Assembly (NCBI GenBank): GCA_947071365.1 | Contig: CAMTFT010000147.1 | Coordinates: forward strand, 1-5,599 | Direction of reading: 5' to 3' | DNA length: 5,599 nt | DNA from: an uncultured bacterium | Lineage (GTDB): Bacteria > Bacillota > Clostridia > Lachnospirales > Lachnospiraceae | Shown: in pieces, positions 1 to 5,599 of the stretch | Position numbering within the stretch: the stretch's first letter is position 1 | Layout of the letters: each line of letters begins with the position of its first letter | The notes under the pieces: model-generated | What the model was told of the DNA's origin: nothing | The model's database searches: none | The model's input: the letters and a program-made list of their open reading frames with translations, nothing else | Position numbers and translations under genes: made by a program

Positions 1-45
1 GATGTAGCTCCGTCTCGTGGGCTCGGAGATGTGTATAAGAGACAG
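1..45 (+). other. Illumina Nextera index adapter with Tn5 mosaic end (sequencing artefact)
   Basis: Bases 12-45 match the 34-nt Nextera read-2 transposase adapter, and bases 27-45 are its 19-bp Tn5 mosaic end (starts AGATGTG, ends AGAGACAG). Bases 1-3 (GAT) fit the end of the P7 primer. Bases 4-11 (GTAGCTCC) sit exactly where the 8-nt i7 index belongs; from memory this is the oligo form of Nextera XT index N718. The stretch is therefore library-construction sequence left on the contig end, not a genomic insertion. Translated in the frame of the next gene it gives the peptide MGSEMCIRDR; 'MCIRDR' is a known adapter-derived signature in protein databases. Genomic sequence begins at base 46. Confidence 0.97.
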
Positions 46-46
46 G

Positions 47-1039
47 TATTGTATGCTGGCCGGACTGGCAGCCTGTATTCTGCTCACGGTTCTGGGCTGG
101 CGTCATTATATCAGGACAGTGGAGAGAAATGAGTGGGGCGGGCTTTTAAACGCCAGGGAGTATGGTCATCATTACGTGATGATCCCGGACGATGCGTCCT
201 CAAATCTCTGGCAGGATATTTACGACAGTGCCAAAAAGGCCGCGGCAGAGCAGGATGCGTACGTTGAGCTGCTCTGCAACTGGTCAGCCGGTGAGTATAC
301 GCCGGTCTCCTATATCGACATAGCGATTGCCGCAAAGGTGGACGGGATCATCGTGAGACCGGACGGGACAATGAAGATGCGGAAGGCGATAAATGAAGCG
401 GAGGAGGCCGGAATTCCGGTGGTGACGATACTGGATGACGATACGGACAGCAGCCGGAAGAGCTTTGTCGGTATCAACAGCTACCAGATGGGTACGACAT
501 ACGGCCGGGAGATTCTGGCGTGTATTGATGAAGCTACGAGGAAGATCACTGTCCTGATGGATTCCAACGACAGCGGCAAGGATCTGACTTTTAAGGAAAT
601 GAAAGCCACCATACTGGCCGGGCTGCCGGAACAAATGCGGGAAAAGGTGGACATTCAGTCTCTGAGGATAGCAGAGAGCAGCACCTTTGATGCGGAAGAG
701 CGTATCCGGGATCTGTTCAACAAAGGGCAGGACAGGCCGGATATCCTGGTCTGCATGAATGAGAGATACAGCGAATGCGCCTACCAGGCGATGGTGGATT
801 ACAATCAGGTGGGCGACGTGGATATCATTGGGTACTACCGGTCGGATACGATGCTGAACGCGGTGCAGAAGGGCACAGTACCGATTGCCGTTACGTTGAA
901 TGCGGAGCAGATGGGAAAACGCAGCGTAGAGGCGTTGGAAGAGTATCACAGTATGGGACATACCAGCAGTTATTTCAGTGTGGATCTCGACATTATCACA
1001 AAACAGAATGTAAACCAGTTTTTAAAGGAAGAGAATTAA
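47..1039 (+). CDS. Membrane-anchored periplasmic-binding-protein-like sugar sensor, 5' partial
   Basis: The 330 visible residues (numbered from the codon at 47) form a substrate-binding protein of the type I periplasmic family (Peripla_BP_4/RbsB-like). Residues 2-18 are hydrophobic and followed by WRHY, fitting an N-terminal membrane anchor. The binding domain starts near residue 40 and shows the usual landmarks: DGIIVRPDG at 99-107, GIPVVTILDDD at 122-132, then FVGINSYQMG and a late IIGYYRSD strand. The true start is missing because the adapter joins at base 46. ATG at 53 is possible but has no visible ribosome site; probably only a few residues are lost. The gene precedes a kinase and response regulator, which suggests a sensing role rather than transport: binding of a sugar outside the membrane and signalling to the kinase. 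It resembles the role of XylFII in clostridial xylose sensing, but it lacks the ERW..DRD motif of true XylF, so the ligand is unknown. LAAC at residues 7-10 resembles a lipobox, but hydrophobic residues continue after the Cys, so an anchor is preferred. Confidence 0.88.
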   Translation, partial: YCMLAGLAACILLTVLGWRHYIRTVERNEWGGLLNAREYGHHYVMIPDDASSNLWQDIYDSAKKAAAEQDAYVELLCNWSAGEYTPVSYIDIAIAAKVDGIIVRPDGTMKMRKAINEAEEAGIPVVTILDDDTDSSRKSFVGINSYQMGTTYGREILACIDEATRKITVLMDSNDSGKDLTFKEMKATILAGLPEQMREKVDIQSLRIAESSTFDAEERIRDLFNKGQDRPDILVCMNERYSECAYQAMVDYNQVGDVDIIGYYRSDTMLNAVQKGTVPIAVTLNAEQMGKRSVEALEEYHSMGHTSSYFSVDLDIITKQNVNQFLKEEN

Positions 1040-1075
1040 CTGATAAAACACAGGGAAAATGTGTCAGGGAAAGGC

Positions 1076-1082
1076 AGGGTGA
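1076..1082 (+). promoter_or_regulatory. Ribosome binding site of the histidine kinase gene
   Basis: AGGGTGA lies 4 nt before the ATG at 1087. It decides the start: the same frame stays open far upstream, back into the preceding gene, but that part reads as out-of-frame shadow of the binding protein. A start at 1087 gives a sensible charged N-terminus (MSREKQNK) followed by a membrane helix. Confidence 0.65.
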
Positions 1083-1086
1083 GCAG

Positions 1087-2592
1087 ATGAGCAGGGAAAA
1101 ACAGAATAAACCGCGGTTTCTCTGGGGATTGTCGCTTCAAATGAAGCTGACCATGGTATTTGTGCTCACGGCCGTGCTGATGTTCGTGATCAATATACTG
1201 CTGTACAGTGAGATCAACCGTTCCATGAAAAAGCTGGACGAGGTGTATGCGACGAATGTGAGCCTGAATGCATTGACGGAATGTCTGGATGAGACGCACG
1301 AAGATGTACAGGAGTATCTGAGTACGAAAAGCAGTGATTCGCTGGAAGACTATTACCGGAATGTACAGGAATACCAGGACATGCTGGAACAGCTCAATGA
1401 CCGTATCATAGACAATGAAATGAAGATCCTGGAAAAGAATATCCGTGGGATGTCAGAGACGTATCTGAGACTTGCGGATGAGACGATCCAGGCAAAGCGC
1501 GGCAGGAACGTGGAACGGTATAAAGCCGCATTTGCGGAGGAATCCCTGAAATACCGGTATATCCAGTACGCTATTTACAGCCTGAACAATCTTCAGCTTC
1601 AGAACAATTCAGACAATTACCAGATCATGTTTAATTCTCTGAGTTATATGGAGATCATAAGCTCCGTGATCGTGATCGCCGTGGCTGTCATAAACCTTCT
1701 GATCCTCATCCTTCTGATCCGAACCATTACGGAGCCGCTTCGGGTGCTGGCAAAGTCGGCAAATGAAGTGGCCGCGGGTAATTTCGACGTAAGCTTGCCG
1801 GAGTACAACCGGGGGGATGAGGTCGGAGTAGTGACTCAGGCATTTGCAAAGATGATTGAAAGTATCCGGGAGTATATTGACAGGCTTCGTGAGAGCATGG
1901 AAAAGGAACAGGAAATGAAGGCCCGGGAGCTTTTGATGGAGACGCATCTGAAGGATGCGCAGCTTAAGTATTTGCAGGCGCAGATCAACCCGCATTTTCT
2001 GTTTAATTCCCTGAATGCGGGGGCGCAGCTTGCCATGATGGAGGACGCGGAAAAGACCAGCATTTTTGTGGAAAAAATGGCGGATTTCTTCCGGTACAAC
2101 GTCCACAAGATCGAAAAGACGGCGACGCTGGCGGAAGAGATTGAAGCGGTGGACAACTACGTCTATATACTGAATGTCCGGTTCGCCGGGGATATCCACT
2201 TTGAAAAGGAGATCGCAGATGGCGTGGAGGATGTGAAGCTGCCCAGCATGATCCTTCAGCCGATCGTGGAAAACGCGGTGAACCATGGCATCAGGGCTGT
2301 GGAATGGGAAGGATATATCTGGCTGAAGGTGATAAGGCAGGAGACGGGGGATCTGCTCATCAGTATCAGGGATAACGGGCAGGGCATGACCCGGGAGCGC
2401 ATCTCGGAGATTCTGGAAGGAAAGGTGAGGGAAAACAGGAACCCGCAGAATTCCACCGGAATCGGTATGGACAACGTGATCAACCGTCTGGAGCTCTTTT
2501 TTGGCAGAAAAGATCTGCTGCAGATATACAGTGACGGACCCGGCAAAGGGAGTGAGATCACAATTTTGATCCCGGCAGAAGAAGACGAATGA
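1087..2592 (+). CDS. LytS/YesM-type sensor histidine kinase
   Basis: This 501-residue membrane kinase probably autophosphorylates in response to the sugar sensor encoded upstream and passes phosphate to the regulator encoded next. Domain order: short cytoplasmic tail; membrane helix 1 at about 21-40; an extracellular region of about 150 residues that looks almost wholly helical and acidic, with no recognisable ligand pocket; membrane helix 2 at about 190-211; HAMP at about 212-264 (P217, DEVG at 244-247); a charged coiled linker; His_kinase domain with QINPHFLFNSLN, phospho-acceptor H303; and HATPase with N-box LQPIVENAVNHG (N396, N399, H400), G1 box DNGQG (429-433) and G2 box STGIGM (G458, G460). 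All catalytic motifs are intact. A small helical ectodomain without a sensor fold fits a kinase that reads a separate binding protein, as LytS does with XylFII. It lies 47 nt after the sensor gene and 8 nt before the regulator gene, so one transcript is likely. Confidence 0.93.
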   Translation: MSREKQNKPRFLWGLSLQMKLTMVFVLTAVLMFVINILLYSEINRSMKKLDEVYATNVSLNALTECLDETHEDVQEYLSTKSSDSLEDYYRNVQEYQDMLEQLNDRIIDNEMKILEKNIRGMSETYLRLADETIQAKRGRNVERYKAAFAEESLKYRYIQYAIYSLNNLQLQNNSDNYQIMFNSLSYMEIISSVIVIAVAVINLLILILLIRTITEPLRVLAKSANEVAAGNFDVSLPEYNRGDEVGVVTQAFAKMIESIREYIDRLRESMEKEQEMKARELLMETHLKDAQLKYLQAQINPHFLFNSLNAGAQLAMMEDAEKTSIFVEKMADFFRYNVHKIEKTATLAEEIEAVDNYVYILNVRFAGDIHFEKEIADGVEDVKLPSMILQPIVENAVNHGIRAVEWEGYIWLKVIRQETGDLLISIRDNGQGMTRERISEILEGKVRENRNPQNSTGIGMDNVINRLELFFGRKDLLQIYSDGPGKGSEITILIPAEEDE

Positions 2593-2595
2593 GGT
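2590..2595 (+). promoter_or_regulatory. Ribosome binding site overlapping the kinase stop codon
   Basis: TGAGGT contains the TGA stop of the kinase gene and a GAGG core 5-6 nt before the ATG at 2601. Ribosomes finishing the kinase would sit on the start region of the regulator, so translational coupling of the two partners is likely. Confidence 0.7.
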
Positions 2596-2600
2596 AGTTT

Positions 2601-4196
2601 ATGTACAGGGTTTTAATTGCGGATGATGAAGGCATTATGCTGGAGGCATTGAAGAATATTATTACGAGCAATTTTGGAAATGAGTGTGAGCTGGCGTTTG
2701 CAAAAACAGGTAGGGCCGTCGTTGAACTGGCAGAGAGCTTCCGGCCGGATATCGCATTTATGGATATCCAGATGCCGGGAATCAACGGGATCCAGGCGAT
2801 CAAGGAGATACGTAAGTTCAATATTTCCACGAAATTTATCATCATTACGGCGTATGACAAATTTGATTACGCGAAGGAGGCCATCAATCTCGGGGTGATC
2901 GAGTATCTGACGAAGCCGGTAAAGCGGAGCGTGGTCGTGGAGGTGCTGGAGCGCGCCATGGGACAGATCAACGCGGAGCGTCAGAAACGCAGCGACAATC
3001 TCAAAATACAGGAAAAGCTGGAGACCGTGATACCGATCGTGGAGAATGGATTTGTGAACAGTATGATCCTTCAGGAGGAGGGCGTAGGAGATCTCACGTA
3101 TTACAAGATGCTGCTGGATATTCAGCAGGAGCATGCGTATGTGGTCCTGCTTCAGTTTGGCCTTCCCGGTGAGGGCGGGATCCTTACTACGCCGGTGGGA
3201 CTGAGCGTGAAGGCCCAGAGTTTTTATCCCGAGTGCTGTACCATCTGCAAGGAGTTTTTTGACTGTATCGTGGGGCCTATTATGACGAACCGCATCGTGC
3301 TGGTGGTTCCGTGTAAGGAGGATACGCAGGAGTACGGGGAAAGAATACAGATCATCGAGCAGGCGCGTCATCTGACGAGAAAGCTTGGCAGCCGTTTTGA
3401 GGCGAAGTTCCGTGCAGGTATCGGAAAGACGTACCGGATGGAAGAACTGAAACTGTCGTATTCGGAGGCGTACCGTGCGCTCAGCGAGAGCAGCAGCAGT
3501 GTGGCTCATGTGGATGATCTGACCCTGCGGGGCGAATACGCGGGGGATTATCCCGGAGAGACGGAGCGCAGGCTTTTTCAGCAGATTGCCCGGGCGGACT
3601 GGCCGGGAGCCCGTCAGACGGCGAATGAATTTTTTGACTGGATGATACGCAATTACTATGATGACAAGGCGGACATTCAGCTCAAGGTGCTGGAGTTCGT
3701 CATATGGGCGGAGCGGGAAGCCTTCATGAACGGAGGAATCGAATCGTACAGTTTTCATTCGCGGAAGGATTACATGAGAACCGTGCTGGAATGTCCCGAT
3801 TATACGACGCTGCGGGAGTGGTTTCTGAGGAAACTGGAGGATGTCTGCCGGAAGATCGCGACGAGACGCGAGGAGCAGTCGGAAAGCGTCATCTCCAAGG
3901 CAAAGGCATACATCGATCAGAACTTTTCGAAGGAGCTGTCACTGGACGATGTGTCGCGGATCGTAAATATCAGCCCGTATTATTTCAGCAAGCTTTTTAA
4001 GGAAGAATCGGGAGAGAACTTTATTGAATATCTGACGAAGGTGAGGATCGCCTACGCAAAGGAGCTGCTCAAGAATCCTTCCCTGAGCATCAAGGAGATC
4101 TGCATGATGTCGGGGTACAGCGATCCCAACTATTTCAGCCGGATATTTAAAAAGCAGGAAGGGATAACGCCCAGTGAATACCGGGAGGGACTGTGA
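2601..4196 (+). CDS. YesN-type response regulator, receiver plus AraC-family DNA-binding domain
   Basis: This 531-residue cytoplasmic transcription regulator is the likely phosphorylation target of the kinase before it. The receiver domain spans about 1-125, with acidic pocket D8, D9, phospho-acceptor D55 (in FMDIQMPG), T83 and K105 (in LTKP), all the residues needed for phosphotransfer. The middle region, about 140-420, is typical of long YesN proteins; it includes RAGIGKTY at 271-278 followed by the SYSEAYRAL helix, a pattern shared with degenerate GGDEF-like regions of such regulators. The C-terminal AraC domain spans about 430-529 and has two helix-turn-helix units: one around LSLDDVSRIVNISPYYFSKLF and one around IKEICMMSGYSDPNYFSRIF, ending in the conserved GITPSEYR. 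It probably activates genes for uptake of the sensed sugar, perhaps including its own operon, because the next gene overlaps it and has no space for its own promoter upstream. Confidence 0.94.
   Translation: MYRVLIADDEGIMLEALKNIITSNFGNECELAFAKTGRAVVELAESFRPDIAFMDIQMPGINGIQAIKEIRKFNISTKFIIITAYDKFDYAKEAINLGVIEYLTKPVKRSVVVEVLERAMGQINAERQKRSDNLKIQEKLETVIPIVENGFVNSMILQEEGVGDLTYYKMLLDIQQEHAYVVLLQFGLPGEGGILTTPVGLSVKAQSFYPECCTICKEFFDCIVGPIMTNRIVLVVPCKEDTQEYGERIQIIEQARHLTRKLGSRFEAKFRAGIGKTYRMEELKLSYSEAYRALSESSSSVAHVDDLTLRGEYAGDYPGETERRLFQQIARADWPGARQTANEFFDWMIRNYYDDKADIQLKVLEFVIWAEREAFMNGGIESYSFHSRKDYMRTVLECPDYTTLREWFLRKLEDVCRKIATRREEQSESVISKAKAYIDQNFSKELSLDDVSRIVNISPYYFSKLFKEESGENFIEYLTKVRIAYAKELLKNPSLSIKEICMMSGYSDPNYFSRIFKKQEGITPSEYREGL
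4183..4188 (+). promoter_or_regulatory. Ribosome binding site of the xylF-like gene, inside the regulator gene
   Basis: GGGAGG lies 7 nt before ATG 4196, 4 nt before a GTG at 4193 and 10 nt before ATG 4199. The spacing favours ATG 4196, which overlaps the regulator stop by one base (TGATG). The GTG at 4193 is too close to the site and would only add one residue. Confidence 0.75.
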
Positions 4197-5407
4197 TGAT
4201 GAAAGAGAAAAGGCAAAAGAATCTCGTCCATCTGGCAATCGTCCTGTTTTTGTTCTGTTTTCTGGCGGGCTGTTCCAGTCAGGATGAGGAAAATGTGGTA
4301 TTGCAGGAGAAGAAGCAGGAGGGGCTGCAGGTCGGAATGAGCTTTGACTCCTTCGTAATTGAGCGCTGGCTGCGTGACCGGGATCAGTTTGAGCTGACCG
4401 CCAAAAATCTCGGGGCGGAGGTCAACGTCCAGGTAGCGAATGGCGATGCAAAGGAACAGATCTCCCAGATCCGGTACTTTATCAGGAAGAACGTGGATGT
4501 GATCGTGGTAATCGCAGTGGACGGGGAACAGTTAAGCGATGTGGTGGCGGAAGCGAAGGAAGCCGGTATCCGGGTGATCTCCTACGACCGCCTTGTCATG
4601 GATGCGGATACGGATCTGTATATCTCCTTTGATAATGAGAAAGTCGGCACACTGATGGGAGAGGCGATGGCGGAGGCACTTCCGGAGGGCGGTAACATAT
4701 TTGCAATCTATGGCTCACCGACGGATCAGAACGTATCCATGGTACAGAAGGGATTTTTCGATGCGATCGAGGGCAGCGGCCTTGAGATCGTATATTCCAA
4801 TTACTGTGACAACTGGCTGGCGGAGATGGCCTTTGATGCGGTGGAGGAAGGTCTGAGCAAGACGCCAAGAAATCTCGCGGGCGTTATGTGCGGTAACGAC
4901 GATCTGGCCAGCCAAGCGTTTAAGGCTCTGGCAGAAAACCGCCTGGCTGGCAAGGTAGTTCTGGTGGGACAGGATGCGGAGCTGTCGGCATGCCAGAGGA
5001 TCGTGGAAGGCACACAGACCATGACCGTATATAAGCCGGTGGAACAGCTTGCGCAGAAGGCCGCGGAGTTCGCCTGTGCTCTGGGATACCAGAAAATGCT
5101 GGAGGAGGGCCGGATCGAAAAGGCGGACATCCCGGATATCGCGCTGGAGCGCGGGGAAGAACTGAAAACACTCGACATGATCAGCGACAAGAGCAGCGAT
5201 GAAGATGCTGAAAATGCCGGGACAGATAAGAAGGGCGTCCATATCACTGCGGAGGACGGAGAAACCACGGTATCGGTCGGAGGCAACGTGCCATATTACA
5301 GCATCGCCCCGATAGCAGTGACGAAAGAAAATATGGATGAGGTGATCATTGGGAGTGATTTCCATACGGCGGAGGATGTGTATCTGAATGTGGAATCACC
5401 AAAATAG
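4196..5407 (+). CDS. xylF: XylF-like sugar ABC transporter substrate-binding lipoprotein
   Basis: This 403-residue protein is the extracellular receptor of a sugar ABC importer, probably for D-xylose or a related sugar. A lipoprotein signal peptide covers 1-25, with lipobox LAGC and lipidated Cys26, so it would be tethered to the outer face of the membrane. The mature protein follows E. coli XylF closely in its landmarks: VGMSFDSFVIERWLRDRD (46-63), QMSQI-like QISQIRYFI, SYDRL with D131-R132, YISFDNEKVG, W207, N234-D235, GQDAEL with D260, and TQTMTVYKP with K280. Several of these positions correspond to sugar-contact residues in XylF as I remember them. The C-terminal ATKENM..DFH-like ending (VTKENMDEVIIGSDFH) is also typical. 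It differs by an acidic insert at about 300-360. It overlaps the regulator gene by one base. Partner ATPase (xylG) and permease (xylH) genes are not visible. Xylose specificity is inferred from similarity only. Confidence 0.9.
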   Translation: MMKEKRQKNLVHLAIVLFLFCFLAGCSSQDEENVVLQEKKQEGLQVGMSFDSFVIERWLRDRDQFELTAKNLGAEVNVQVANGDAKEQISQIRYFIRKNVDVIVVIAVDGEQLSDVVAEAKEAGIRVISYDRLVMDADTDLYISFDNEKVGTLMGEAMAEALPEGGNIFAIYGSPTDQNVSMVQKGFFDAIEGSGLEIVYSNYCDNWLAEMAFDAVEEGLSKTPRNLAGVMCGNDDLASQAFKALAENRLAGKVVLVGQDAELSACQRIVEGTQTMTVYKPVEQLAQKAAEFACALGYQKMLEEGRIEKADIPDIALERGEELKTLDMISDKSSDEDAENAGTDKKGVHITAEDGETTVSVGGNVPYYSIAPIAVTKENMDEVIIGSDFHTAEDVYLNVESPK

Positions 5408-5507
5408 CAGGGAACCGTATGCTGTTCAAGTAAGATACAACCCGGACACAGGGGAGAACGTGGCAGGGCTCCTCTGCTCCGAATCGCTGCGTCGGCAAAT
5501 GCTAAGG

Positions 5508-5597
5508 CCGCAGAAAGGCTGCACAGCCGCCGCAGGCAACTCAAAAATGTGCCTGATGCACATTTTTTCGAACAGTGCCTGCTAAAATTTCTGCTGG
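5508..5597. repeat. Nested inverted-repeat element at the contig end
   Basis: Three pairs of complementary arms are nested around one centre: GCAGAAA 5510-5516 with TTTCTGC 5588-5594 (extended by CC 5508-5509 with GG 5596-5597 across a one-base bulge); GCAGGCA 5532-5538 with TGCCTGC 5576-5582; and a perfect 10-bp stem 5543-5552 with 5558-5567. A small side hairpin, GGCTG/CAGCC at 5517-5528, sits in the left half. Such layered symmetry could fold as a branched RNA or be a dispersed palindromic repeat. Whether it is multi-copy cannot be seen here, and it may extend beyond the window. Confidence 0.6.
5543..5568 (+). terminator. Candidate intrinsic terminator after the xylF-like gene
   Basis: AAAAATGTGC (5543-5552) pairs perfectly with GCACATTTTT (5558-5567) around the loop CTGAT, and the right arm ends in six T. 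The A tract mirrors the T tract, so it could work on both strands. The GC part of the stem is short, so it may be a partial terminator that lowers expression of downstream genes relative to the receptor, rather than a complete stop. It lies 135 nt after the stop codon. Confidence 0.6.
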
Positions 5598-5599
5598 AA

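Noticed and set aside
27..45. Tn5 mosaic end read as evidence of a natural transposon
   Set aside because: It is the engineered 19-bp end inside a full Nextera adapter with an index, at the very end of the contig, with no transposase gene or second end.
17..46. GTG start at 17 giving a sensor protein with N-terminus MGSEMCIRDR
   Set aside because: These codons lie in the Nextera adapter; the peptide is an artefact.
65..76. Lipobox-like LAAC in the sensor protein
   Set aside because: Hydrophobic residues continue for about eight positions after the Cys, fitting a membrane anchor better than a cleaved lipoprotein signal; the missing N-terminus leaves some doubt.
1048..1064. Small inverted repeat ACACA/TGTGT between the sensor and kinase genes
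   Set aside because: A 5-bp AT-rich stem with a 7-nt loop and no T tract is too weak to call a terminator or operator.
775..1086. Upstream extension of the kinase frame by 104 codons
   Set aside because: It overlaps the binding-protein gene out of frame, reads as low-quality Gly/Arg-rich sequence, and a good ribosome site supports ATG 1087.
2613..3758. 381-codon open frame on the minus strand opposite the regulator gene
   Set aside because: The plus strand codes for a regulator with intact receiver and AraC motifs; the antisense translation is His/Arg/Leu-rich with no recognisable domain, typical of a codon-bias shadow.
5296..5544. 82-codon minus-strand open frame covering the xylF end and the tail
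   Set aside because: It is antisense to the well-supported C-terminus of the receptor, has no recognisable domain and starts inside the terminator-like hairpin.
5388..5585. Small 65-codon open frame after the xylF-like gene
   Set aside because: It overlaps the end of xylF, its only GGAGG is 12 nt from the ATG, and its end runs through the palindromic arms, so the region is better explained as non-coding structure.

Overview
The window looks like one end-to-end contig of about 5.6 kb from a moderately GC-rich Firmicute, most likely a gut Lachnospiraceae or related Clostridia. This rests on the G-rich Shine-Dalgarno sites, tight gene packing, YesM/YesN-type signalling proteins and a lipoprotein-type sugar receptor. 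The genus cannot be fixed from sequence reading alone. The first 45 bases are not genomic: they are an Illumina Nextera index/adapter with the Tn5 mosaic end, so real sequence starts at base 46.

Layout, all on the + strand: (1) 47-1039, a 5'-truncated, membrane-anchored periplasmic-binding-protein-like sugar sensor; (2) 1087-2592, a LytS/YesM-type sensor histidine kinase with two membrane segments, HAMP, His_kinase and HATPase domains; (3) 2601-4196, a YesN-type response regulator with a receiver domain and a C-terminal AraC DNA-binding domain; (4) 4196-5407, a XylF-like sugar-binding lipoprotein of an ABC importer; (5) 5408-5599, a non-coding tail with nested inverted repeats around a terminator-like hairpin.

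The genes are packed as one operon: 47 nt between 1 and 2, 8 nt between 2 and 3 with the ribosome site overlapping the previous stop, and a 1-nt TGATG overlap between 3 and 4. The likely logic is a three-component sugar-sensing system. The anchored binding protein detects an extracellular sugar and signals through the kinase. The kinase phosphorylates the AraC-type regulator, which switches on a sugar importer that includes the XylF-like receptor. This resembles the described XylFII-LytS-YesN xylose-sensing system of clostridia. Xylose as the ligand is an inference, best supported for the fourth gene and weak for the first. The importer ATPase and permease genes are not in the window.

The most notable points are the adapter contamination, which makes a false N-terminus on the first protein; the transporter receptor fused by overlap to its own regulator gene; an acidic insert of roughly 50 residues in the XylF-like protein; and the nested palindromic element at the right edge, which may be a dispersed repeat that ended the assembly.
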